A program made the translations under genes and the position numbers. Source: Phycisphaerae bacterium (GTDB taxonomy: Bacteria > Planctomycetota > Phycisphaerae > UBA1845). Taken from it: a DNA stretch of 15,679 nucleotides. The notes beneath the pieces are model-generated. The model made no database searches and was not told the origin of the DNA. It saw nothing but the letters and a program-made list of their open reading frames with translations. The stretch covers positions 1 to 15,679 of the forward strand of contig BQJS01000111.1 of the NCBI GenBank assembly GCA_021604825.1. Reading direction: 5' to 3'. Shown here piece after piece: positions 6,297 through 13,220 of this stretch. Positions within the stretch are counted from its first letter, which is position 1, and every line of letters begins with the position of its first letter.

Positions 6297-7391
6297 ATGG
6301 CTCGGTACAACCGCAATTCATCTAGGAGACGGCAAGGCAAGGGTAATGGCGTTTGGATTGCGGGATTTGTTGTTACCGCTTTCGGCGTCTGGATTTATGC
6401 CCAGTTCCTAAGCCCGGTTCTTGAAGGCAATCCTGAGGCGTCCGGTGCGAAACAATCCAAAGTAGACGATTCAAAGCTGGCGAATGCTGAAACGACCAAG
6501 CGAAGTTCTGTTCCCAAACTCACATCGGTCCGCCCCGAAATTTCCGACGGTGGTGCTGGTCGCCACGTGACCGAAAAAGGGGCTAAGTCCAACAACCAGG
6601 CGCTACCGGAAAACGCGCCGCAACGTAACGCCGAGGACACGGCGAGGGCCAGGAAGCTGTTCTCAGTTGGAATGCAGGCCAGTCAGGACAAAGACTTGGT
6701 GGCAGCCCGCGCCCATCTGACCGATGCGGTCAATCTCGGACTGTCGCGCGACCAGTTGATCGAAGCCCGGGCGGCGCTGACGCGAATCGGCAACGAGACG
6801 ATCTTCGGGCCGATGATTATTGAAGACGATCCGTTTGTGTCGCGGTATACGATCCAGAGCGGCGACTCGCTGGAGAAAGTGGCGAAGAAGTATTCTGTGA
6901 CCGACGACTTTCTCGCTGCGATCAACGGCATCGCCAACAAGAATCGCATTCGTGCGGGGCAAAACATCAAAGTCGTGCATGGTCCGTTCCACGCCAAAAT
7001 CGATCCAGCCACCTTCAGCATGGACATTTACTTGAAGGACACGTTCGTGCGTCACTACAAGGTTGGGCTTGGCGAACATGGCTCAACACCAACGGGCAAG
7101 TGGCGGGTTGGGGATAAGCTGAAGAATCCCACGTATCACCCACCGCGCGGCGGGAAGATCGTATTAGCCGACGATCCGGAGAATCCACTGGGTGAGCGCT
7201 GGATCAAATTGATCGGTATAGAAGGGGAAGCTGTCGGCCAAACCAGCTACGGCATCCACGGAACCATCGAGCCCGATTCGATCGGTCGAAACAAATCGAT
7301 GGGCTGCGTTCGCATGCACAACGAAGACGTCTCCGAAGTGTTCACGTATCTTTCGACCAACAAGTCGATCGTCGACATTCTCGAAGACTAG
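6297..7391 (+). CDS. LysM-containing L,D-transpeptidase (YkuD family)
   Basis: A 364-residue cell-wall enzyme. L,D-transpeptidases cross-link peptidoglycan 3-3 or attach proteins to it, using a catalytic cysteine. The ATG at 6297 has GGAGG eight bases upstream. Residues 18-38 form a membrane anchor after a basic start, so the body is periplasmic. A disordered Ala/Ser/Lys linker (40-110) and a short TPR-like helical stretch (114-165) follow. Next comes a LysM domain (184-227: YTIQSGDSLEKVAKKYSV, INGIANKNRIRAGQNIKV) that binds glycan. The YkuD domain (230-363) has HGSTPTG, then YGIHGT with His321, and the active site SMGCVRM with Ser334, Cys337 and Arg339, all intact. It stands alone, with a strong ribosome site. 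In a planctomycete it argues for a peptidoglycan wall. Confidence 0.93.
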   Translation: MARYNRNSSRRRQGKGNGVWIAGFVVTAFGVWIYAQFLSPVLEGNPEASGAKQSKVDDSKLANAETTKRSSVPKLTSVRPEISDGGAGRHVTEKGAKSNNQALPENAPQRNAEDTARARKLFSVGMQASQDKDLVAARAHLTDAVNLGLSRDQLIEARAALTRIGNETIFGPMIIEDDPFVSRYTIQSGDSLEKVAKKYSVTDDFLAAINGIANKNRIRAGQNIKVVHGPFHAKIDPATFSMDIYLKDTFVRHYKVGLGEHGSTPTGKWRVGDKLKNPTYHPPRGGKIVLADDPENPLGERWIKLIGIEGEAVGQTSYGIHGTIEPDSIGRNKSMGCVRMHNEDVSEVFTYLSTNKSIVDILED

Positions 7392-7434
7392 CCCCAACGA
7401 ACACCGAGTCGAAGCCGACGGGTGAGCGAGTGAC

Positions 7435-7516
7435 GGGTGGCCCACCTCTTTAGGGGTGGGGGGCTCGATTGCGGGTTTAGATTCGAGTTCCCCACGGCTA
7501 AAGCCATGGGCCACCC
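7435..7516. repeat. Paired REP/BIME-like hairpin repeat (second copy of this design)
   Basis: GGGTGGCCCA (7435-7444) and TGGGCCACCC (7507-7516) are perfect 10-bp outer inverted ends. Each end contains its own hairpin: CCCACCTC-TTTA-GGGGTGGG (7441-7460, one G-T pair) and CCCACGGC-TAAA-GCCATGGG (7491-7510, one mismatch). The loops TTTA and TAAA are reverse complements. This is two REP-like hairpins facing each other, 44 bases after the L,D-transpeptidase stop. It may also end that transcript. Compare 2948-3043, which has the same plan but a different sequence. Confidence 0.68.
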
Positions 7517-7695
7517 ATCAAGCAACGAGTCACGCAGCACCCGCCACCATTCGCATAGAATCACCCCCCTAAGTAAGCGGCAGGAAGGGATCAAGCCGGA
7601 CGTGGCTAATTCCGGGATCGCCTTCGATTCGGGTCCACCCGCAAAGAATCCAACCCACAAGCAGGAACGAAGTGGCCCCCCGTGGCACCGTCGAA
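7517..7695. other. Non-coding remainder between hairpin repeat and tRNA promoter
   Basis: Part of a 376-base stretch without a gene (7392-7767). Apart from the hairpin repeat before it and the tRNA promoter after it, I see nothing I can name. The minus-strand frame 7388-7660 and the plus-strand frame 7437-7760 run through the repeat and look random. Confidence 0.3.
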
Positions 7696-7724
7696 TTGAA
7701 ACCCGCCCGTTAATGCGGTATACG
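7696..7724 (+). promoter_or_regulatory. Putative sigma70 promoter of tRNA-Ala
   Basis: TTGAAA (7696-7701, 5/6) and TATACG (7719-7724, 4/6) are 17 bases apart. Transcription would begin near 7731, about 37 bases before the mature 5' end of the tRNA at 7768. Position and spacing fit well. Confidence 0.45.
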
Positions 7725-7767
7725 TATCGGATCAGGACGATCGGTCACCGCCGAGTATAGTCCAAAA

Positions 7768-7840
<73 letters not shown>

Positions 7841-7904
7841 GTCTATTTCACTCTCCATTCCATTTCTCTTGGCATGGTTCTTCCTTTTTGATCACACAAT
7901 TGCA

Positions 7905-8753
7905 TTAGGTGCCCGTTCGTCTTGCGGGGATCGTTCTTGGCGATGTTGTGCGACGAATTCCCTCGGCCTCGACCCCGCACTCGGGGCAAATCAGCGATAC
8001 GTTTCCGCGTAAGTCGTAATCACAGTTTCGGCAGATTGCTATAGGGGCGTCGGAGATGGTGGATTCGACCCGTCGGTATTGATACAACCAAAATGGGGCG
8101 ACGAACGGAAACATAAAGCACGCGATCGTGATCAACATTGAAACCGCACCGATGGCAGCAGAGAGCTTCGGGAATCGACCAGCCCCCGGATCAAAGACTT
8201 CTTGAGTCCATTCTATCAGTCGATACGTAAACGCGGAGATGATGATCGCGCCGACAAAGCCCAGAAACGAACTCAACAGGCTAGAAGGCACAGAGCGCTT
8301 CACCCGCGTTAGGTAATGCGGCCAACGCCCGTCATGCAAATCCGGACTGGGCAGATCGTGCACGTTGATTGATCCGTTGAGACAGAAATAGATCAACAGG
8401 ATCGGCCCGTGACTAGTTGAAAATGCGTGCAGGTGGCCGCCAAACACATTGCGGAAACTCATGCGCACGAATTCGCCGTCTCTGGTGAATTCGGCGATGA
8501 GTCCGAGCTTGCCTTCCCTCCAATCGATTCGCCTCACGTCGTATCCGGATTGCTTCAGGTAGCGCTTGATGCGAGAACGGACTGGGTAACCGGGCAGAAT
8601 CAAAAGCACGAGTGCGCCAAACGAGCCCGCTACAAGTAGCAAAGCAATGATGACGGCGATATTGCCAAACCACGTGCCCAATACCGAATTCCTTTGGCCC
8701 TGACGTGCTATCTTGGAATGCGATTCTAACCGAGAAGGTCGAAAGTCGCGCAT
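7905..8753 (-). CDS. Multi-helix membrane protein with C-terminal zinc ribbon
   Basis: A protein of up to 282 residues and unknown function. The ATG at 8753 has no ribosome site. A TTG at 8681 (codon 25) has AAAGGA eight bases upstream and would start just before the first helix, so the true product may be 258 residues. On the 282 numbering, helices are likely at 31-53, 157-180 and 197-225, with a weaker hydrophobic stretch near 116-127. The soluble part between them contains SGYDVRRIDWREGKLGLIAEF and a His/Gly-rich turn. The C-terminal ribbon CRNCDYDLRGN...CPECG has Cys241, 244, 256 and 259. It shares this tail with the gene at 5007, though the bodies look unrelated. A ribbon remnant follows directly upstream on the same strand (8775-8909). 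Confidence 0.75.
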   Translation of the reverse strand: MRDFRPSRLESHSKIARQGQRNSVLGTWFGNIAVIIALLLVAGSFGALVLLILPGYPVRSRIKRYLKQSGYDVRRIDWREGKLGLIAEFTRDGEFVRMSFRNVFGGHLHAFSTSHGPILLIYFCLNGSINVHDLPSPDLHDGRWPHYLTRVKRSVPSSLLSSFLGFVGAIIISAFTYRLIEWTQEVFDPGAGRFPKLSAAIGAVSMLITIACFMFPFVAPFWLYQYRRVESTISDAPIAICRNCDYDLRGNVSLICPECGVEAEGIRRTTSPRTIPARRTGT

Positions 8754-8774
8754 TGACGAATTGGCGAAACTTCG

Positions 8775-8909
8775 TCACTCAGGATGGGCGAATACTGGAA
8801 CTTTTTTGCCGCATTCCGGGCATTTGCCAGTTTCATTGCCCGTTAGATTGTAGCCACAACGACTGGAATATCCGCAGGCATTTTGTACGCGACGGGTCAG
8901 TTGAATCAA
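8775..8909 (-). pseudogene. Zinc-ribbon C-terminal relic (or 44-residue micro-protein)
   Basis: On the minus strand the frame ending at TGA (8777-8775) reads CGYSSRCGYNLTGN followed by ETGKCPECGKKVPVFAHPE. This is the planctomycete CGYDLTGN...CPECG ribbon with all four zinc cysteines, matching the gene at 5007 closely. The frame is open upstream into the PAS gene but has no ATG. The only late start is a TTG at 8909, without a ribosome site, giving 44 residues. The sequence before the ribbon (LIPSLISLIQLTRRVQNA) could be the end of a lost membrane helix. I read it as the tail of a decayed zinc-ribbon gene. A short expressed protein cannot be excluded. Confidence 0.5.
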
Positions 8910-8989
8910 AGAAATGAGCGACGGAATGAGTACGACGGGCCGGGGTGGGATTCGGACTTGATGCGATTCTCTGGCAGGATGGGTACGGA

Positions 8990-10195
8990 CTATTCGCTTT
9001 CCGAATGATCGGCGGCTCCACTTTGTTTCAGTTCGGTGACATCGGTTGCTATTGCAATAATACCCTGAACATATCCATGCGGATCACGGAATGGGACTTT
9101 GTCAGTCTTGATCCATCGCTCTTTTCCATCAGCAATGTAGCGCTCGACGATGTTGAACTTCGGCGTTTCGGACGCGATGACTTCGCGGTCATCTTCGAGG
9201 TACTTCTGGGCATCCTCGGGAAAGAATTCTTCGGTGGCCTGCCCCTCGACTTCTTCTCGCGTTCGGTTAATAGATGCCGCTGCTGCTCGGTTGGCCCGCA
9301 AGATTAAATTGTCGCCGTTCTTGTACCAAATCATGGATGGGACGTGGTCGAGGATGCTGTCCATTTCGTCTCGAAGTTGTTGCTGCTCCAGTTGAGCGGC
9401 TTTGAGTTCGGTAACGTCGACGCACGTCCCGACGAATCCTATGAACATTCCGTCACGATCACGTCTGGGAATGCCTGTGTCAACGATCCAACGAGATTTC
9501 CCATCGCTTCGTTCAAGGCGATATTCGATGGAGAATCGTTGCCGATTTGAGTGGGCCGAATGGAATTGAGCGATGCACCTGTCTTTGTCATCCGGGTGGA
9601 TGCATGTTGCCCGACCATTACCGAGTACTTCCATCAGCTGTTGTCCAGTGAATGAAAGCCATTGGGCGTTGCAATAAATACATTCACCTTCGGCATTGCT
9701 CATCCAGATGAGAACTGGGGCCGAGTCTGCCAGTTCTCGGAAGCGTTGTTCGCTATCACGTGCCGCGTCTTCAGCTCGCTTTCGCGCGGTGATATTGTTC
9801 ACAGTTGCCACGATGTGAACAGTCTCGTCTACGCGGCATACCTTGAGACCAACTTCGACTGGGATTTGCTGCCCGTTCTTGTGTTCCGCATGGATGTCAT
9901 CACGCTGTCCCATCATTCTGGTGACAGGGTCGGTCATGTACGATGAGCGTTGTTCCACGTGAACACCGCGCAGCGCACTGGGTACGATTGTTTCGATTGG
10001 CTTGCCAACAAGCTCTTTTCGCTCGTACGCCAGCAAATCGAGGAGTTGCTGGTTAACCAGTTTGATTACTCCCTCAGCGTTGACCACAAGAACCCCGACA
10101 GGTGATGCGTCAAACGCCGCGCTGATCAGCGCCACATCGGAATGCAAATCCGGACAATCTCTGGGATTCCTGTCCGCGATAACTGAATCACTCAT
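8990..10195 (-). CDS. Triple-PAS sensory protein without an output domain
   Basis: From the ATG at 10195 the product has 401 residues; the in-frame ATG at 10207 and GTG at 10231 are alternatives, and no start has a clear ribosome site. PAS1 (about 23-137) has AAFDASPVGVLVVNAEG and the RMMGQRDDI...KNGQQIPVEV core, ending NITARKRAEDAARDSEQ. PAS2 (147-265) has RELADSAPVLIWMSNAEG and ends VDVTELKAAQLEQQQL. PAS3 (276-390) has ILDHVPSMIWYKNGDN and ends ATDVTELKQ. The short connectors are the coiled-coil signal helices that usually lead into a histidine kinase or GGDEF domain. Here the protein stops 13 residues after PAS3. There is no membrane segment, so it is cytoplasmic. It may sense redox state or a small ligand and act by binding a separate kinase, or it may be a truncated kinase. 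Confidence 0.87.
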   Translation of the reverse strand: MSDSVIADRNPRDCPDLHSDVALISAAFDASPVGVLVVNAEGVIKLVNQQLLDLLAYERKELVGKPIETIVPSALRGVHVEQRSSYMTDPVTRMMGQRDDIHAEHKNGQQIPVEVGLKVCRVDETVHIVATVNNITARKRAEDAARDSEQRFRELADSAPVLIWMSNAEGECIYCNAQWLSFTGQQLMEVLGNGRATCIHPDDKDRCIAQFHSAHSNRQRFSIEYRLERSDGKSRWIVDTGIPRRDRDGMFIGFVGTCVDVTELKAAQLEQQQLRDEMDSILDHVPSMIWYKNGDNLILRANRAAAASINRTREEVEGQATEEFFPEDAQKYLEDDREVIASETPKFNIVERYIADGKERWIKTDKVPFRDPHGYVQGIIAIATDVTELKQSGAADHSESE

Positions 10196-10483
10196 ACCAC
10201 CCAATCCCATTGCGATTGTCGCTGGCGCCACTGTGCGCGTACCGGGTCCGGCCAGTCCCCGCCATCTTTCATCATTATCGGTTAATAAGATTCAGGTGTC
10301 CGCCTCAGCGCTTATTGGACGTAGAACGCTTTCTCGACGCAGGCAGACTTGGGGCGCAGGTTGGGAATGACTGTGCCAAAGGCGCAGAAATGCAAGACGA
10401 CCGAACCCGATTTAGAGTCCGGCCGTCATGTGACATCAAACAAACCATTCTTAAACCAATTGATAGAAGGTCGATGACCCGGC

Positions 10484-10762
10484 CTACCCGTCTTCGTCAC
10501 CCCAACGCCAGCGTGGTGGCGGCCCTTTTAGGTAACAGGTGATCAGGAACGTAGCGCATGTGCCGAAGAGCGTGAGTATCTGAACAGATACGGGCGCACC
10601 AAGAAGATCAGCTAGCAGCACCAAGCCCGGGGCCGCGATAATCACACCAAAAAAGACCAACCATCCTTGCCAGCAGGTCGGCAGGCCCCATCCCCAGCCA
10701 TAGGCCTTTGCACTAAACCAGTAATCTGAATGAGGCGTATCAGGTTTATCGTCGTGTGTCAT
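10484..10762 (-). CDS. Small two-helix membrane protein (YGWGWGLP...WQGW family)
   Basis: A 92-residue protein. It has a polar start, then YWFSAKAYGWGWGLPTCWQGW entering a first helix (about 32-52), a short Gly/Pro turn (LLGAPVSVQ), a second helix (about 58-78), and the tail KGPPPRWRWGDED. The 'Y-G-W/Y-G...P..W.GW' entrance and the 'KG.PP.WRWG' exit are familiar from a widespread family of uncharacterised small inner-membrane proteins. Both ends should face the cytoplasm. Its ATG lies eight bases beyond the stop of the caspase-like lipoprotein gene, with no good ribosome site, so it is probably expressed by translational coupling from that gene. Function is unknown. Confidence 0.75.
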   Translation of the reverse strand: MTHDDKPDTPHSDYWFSAKAYGWGWGLPTCWQGWLVFFGVIIAAPGLVLLADLLGAPVSVQILTLFGTCATFLITCYLKGPPPRWRWGDEDG

Positions 10763-10770
10763 GGGATGTC

Positions 10771-12963
10771 TTATCGCCTAAATTTCTCGTAGTCATACGG
10801 TGGTGTTGGCGTTGCGGCGTTCCAAGTCATGTCGCCGGTCCAGCCGGTTTGGGTGAAGAAGACGCCGAGCGATCCCGATTGCAGCGTCCAGTCTTGTCCG
10901 AGTTGGGCGGATGGGGCGTAGCTGTAGTTGCCGACGGGCAGAGTGCGCTCCTCCATGGTCGTAGGACCGTTGCCGGAAATCGTCGTTGTGTATTTGAGCT
11001 CCGTTTCAACCGTGAAGTCGATCTCGGCGGTCAGTCCGTCGTTTGAAATCATGGATGCGGAATGCAACGTGCCGTCAGCCGCTTTGAACGAAATCGTTTG
11101 GCTGCCGCCGCCGCTGTGGGAATACTGAACCCCACCTACGTTGGCGCTGCCTCCGACCGACCAGGTCACCGTCGAAGCTGCGTCGAAACGGGCGTCAAAA
11201 GCTTCCGTCGGTTCCAGCCAGAGAAACGTACCCTGCGCCCCGGAGCGGCTGCGCGGCGCGGGCAGGCCGCGGCCATGCATCAGGAACGTCGCGGTGAACG
11301 TCAGTCCATCGGGCCCGGTCCCTCTGATGACGAAGCTGGGCTTCCAGGTGAGAAGCTGCATGGGCGGACTCGTGCGACCGTCCTTGCGCAGGCGGAGTTC
11401 TCCCTCTGCGCCGACGGGAACTTTCAACGCATATCCGGTGCCCGTCACGTTCGTTGTTTGCAGCGCCGTCGTTTTGCCGATGTCGATCGTTACCGTGCTG
11501 ATGTCGGGCAGGTTTCCGGGGGCGTCGCCGATGATGAGTTCGGCGTTGTCGGGCGAGCGGGCTTGCAGGGCGGCGTTGCCGATTTCGTCGAGGAAGAAAT
11601 CGCTAATGACGGGGGCAAACGTCAAGATGGGCGGAAGGCCCGTCGTATCCTCCTCGGTTCGATAAAACAGCATCGCGCCGCGGCTGGCGATGAGGCCGTT
11701 CGTATAGCCCTTCGCAAACATCGCGGCGAACGCTTCGGCGATGGACATGTTGGTGATCGGTGGGACATTCTCTTCGAGGAAGGGAATGCTTTTCGTGGAG
11801 AGTTCCTGGTTGGTTCCGCACATTAACTGGAAGAAATTCAGACCGGCGCGAAACGCGGCTACTGGATGCGGCTTGTTCATCCACGCCATGTACGTCCCGC
11901 CGACACATCGCTCGTCGAGTACATCGCGGAAATGGCTGTTCTGGCTTGCGTCAAAACCGCGACACGAGTTCAGGTACATGAAGGTGCGGTCGGGAAAATT
12001 GTTCTTGTCGTATTCGCGGATGAACAGCGGCGTGACGCAATAGAACTCTTTTCGCTCTTCCGGTTTGTTGCGCGAGCGCAACGTCGCGTGCATGATCATT
12101 AGTCTGCGACAATCGACGTCCTTTTGATACGTCGCCCGATTGGCGTCGGTGACTTCCGTGGTGGTGAGCACCCACTGCGTACTCGGTGATCCGAAGCACG
12201 TCGGGATGGGTTCGTTGGGATCGATACCGGATGGATCGGCTGTAAGGTCCTGAATGCTCGGAGCCCGCCATCCGCCATGCGATTCGGTATAGATCACGCC
12301 GTAGTCGGACAGGTGCGTGAAGAGGTCCACGTTTAAATCGGTTTGCGTGACGACGTAACCAAGGTCTTCGAGCATCGATGCGATTTGCGGGCGGTTGTCC
12401 TCGTGGGGCCAGTCGGCGTGAAAGGGCGTTAACCCGTTGGCGACGACGGCTCTGTTGCTCGCGGGTATCAGGAAGCTGGAGTCGGGGAGCTCGGGGATGA
12501 TCTGGGTCCGCCTCACCTTGGCGATTGGCCGCAAGGGGAAGCTGCCGGAGAAGCCATTTTGGTTTGCCGCGTCGGCTTCGTTGACGAGTTGTGACCAGGT
12601 TTCCTCATCGTGTCCGTCGTTTTCGTCATCGTAGATGGCAAACAACCGCGTCTCACCATTTTCAAAGTCAGCCCAGACGACGTCGCTGTGTTCGTCGATT
12701 TCGGCGGCTTCGACGTTGGACTTGCTTTGCAACTCTGCGAGCATCGCCATGCGCGTTTCGTCCACGTCGGCTCCGTCGTCGAGCATTTGCAGTGCGTTGT
12801 CGAACACCTCTTTCGCGGTGTTGGTGTTGGATTGTGCGTCGTTGGAATTGCCCGACGAGTCGCCGTTGTTGCCATCGTTGCTGCCGTCAGGCGTGTTCAT
12901 GCATCCGGTCAATACGGTTGCGCACAAAATGAGCAGAATGGTTGAATAGGTTTTGGTTTTCAT
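10771..12963 (-). CDS. Lipoprotein with caspase-like (clan CD) cysteine peptidase motifs
   Basis: A 730-residue exported protein. I chose the ATG at 12963 because MKTKTYSTILLILCATVLTGC is a complete lipoprotein signal with the lipid-bearing Cys21; the GTG at 12975 only adds four residues. A Gly/Asn/Ser/Asp linker (about 22-50) follows. Residues about 176-385 look like a caspase-type alpha/beta fold. The helix RPQIASMLEDLGYVVTQTD leads to the strand GVIYTESHGG with His229, and the strand FMYLNSCRGFD carries Cys334; then GGTYMAWM. 'hhhh-SHG' and 'hhhh-x-x-CRG' are the clan CD dyad signatures (caspases, gingipains, CHAT). The two lie 105 residues apart, more than usual, with an inserted Cys-bearing segment. 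The remaining C-terminal part (about 450-730) is beta-rich and unrecognised. It likely forms an operon with the 92-residue membrane protein. Peptidase activity is inferred, not shown. Confidence 0.82.
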   Translation of the reverse strand: MKTKTYSTILLILCATVLTGCMNTPDGSNDGNNGDSSGNSNDAQSNTNTAKEVFDNALQMLDDGADVDETRMAMLAELQSKSNVEAAEIDEHSDVVWADFENGETRLFAIYDDENDGHDEETWSQLVNEADAANQNGFSGSFPLRPIAKVRRTQIIPELPDSSFLIPASNRAVVANGLTPFHADWPHEDNRPQIASMLEDLGYVVTQTDLNVDLFTHLSDYGVIYTESHGGWRAPSIQDLTADPSGIDPNEPIPTCFGSPSTQWVLTTTEVTDANRATYQKDVDCRRLMIMHATLRSRNKPEERKEFYCVTPLFIREYDKNNFPDRTFMYLNSCRGFDASQNSHFRDVLDERCVGGTYMAWMNKPHPVAAFRAGLNFFQLMCGTNQELSTKSIPFLEENVPPITNMSIAEAFAAMFAKGYTNGLIASRGAMLFYRTEEDTTGLPPILTFAPVISDFFLDEIGNAALQARSPDNAELIIGDAPGNLPDISTVTIDIGKTTALQTTNVTGTGYALKVPVGAEGELRLRKDGRTSPPMQLLTWKPSFVIRGTGPDGLTFTATFLMHGRGLPAPRSRSGAQGTFLWLEPTEAFDARFDAASTVTWSVGGSANVGGVQYSHSGGGSQTISFKAADGTLHSASMISNDGLTAEIDFTVETELKYTTTISGNGPTTMEERTLPVGNYSYAPSAQLGQDWTLQSGSLGVFFTQTGWTGDMTWNAATPTPPYDYEKFRR

Positions 12964-12994
12964 GACGGCCCCCACAGCGTGATGTCGTGGATCG

Positions 12995-13018
12995 CAGATC
13001 GGTTGCCAACCGAATCTG
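12995..13018. promoter_or_regulatory. Dyad upstream of the caspase-like lipoprotein gene
   Basis: CAGAT-CGGTT-GCC-AACCG-A-ATCTG is a near-perfect 10-bp inverted repeat with one bulged base. It lies about 32-55 bases upstream of the ATG at 12963. Its place suits an operator or a leader hairpin. The word CAGATCG occurs again nearby (13033-13039). The role is a guess. Confidence 0.3.
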
Positions 13019-13143
13019 TTGAGTCGGATTGGCAGATCGCGGCCCTCTCAAATCCCAACCCGCCATCGTAGGAAGTCACGGTTGGCGGTTCAAGCCATCA
13101 CCCGTCAATGACCTGTAGTGCTGTTTGTGGCCGTCCAACCATG

Positions 13144-13176
13144 AAAAAACCGGGGAGCCATGGCGGTTCCCCGGTT
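13144..13176 (-). terminator. Rho-independent terminator of the prolyl oligopeptidase gene
   Basis: On the minus strand AACCGGGGA (13176-13168) pairs perfectly with TCCCCGGTT (13156-13148). The stem is followed directly by a T-run (complement of the A-run 13144-13149). The 11-base loop holds the palindrome GCCATGGC, which may form an inner hairpin. It lies 45 bases past the stop at 13221, a textbook position. Confidence 0.88.
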
Positions 13177-13220
13177 CGATCCTGCTTTGCCAAATTGTCC
13201 GTGCTTCCGTTGTGCAAGCC

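Noticed and set aside
7388..7660. 90-codon minus-strand frame
   Set aside because: Overlaps the paired hairpin repeat and the transpeptidase end; no ribosome site.
8833..9021. 62-codon minus-strand frame
   Set aside because: Wrong-frame reading of the zinc-ribbon relic; the ribbon itself is in the neighbouring frame.
10370..10440. Wobble-rich stem between the PAS gene and the 92-residue gene
   Set aside because: Depends on several G-U pairs and has no T-run; not convincing as a terminator.
11062..11826. 254-codon plus-strand frame
   Set aside because: Antisense shadow of the caspase-like lipoprotein; Arg/Gly-rich, no motif.
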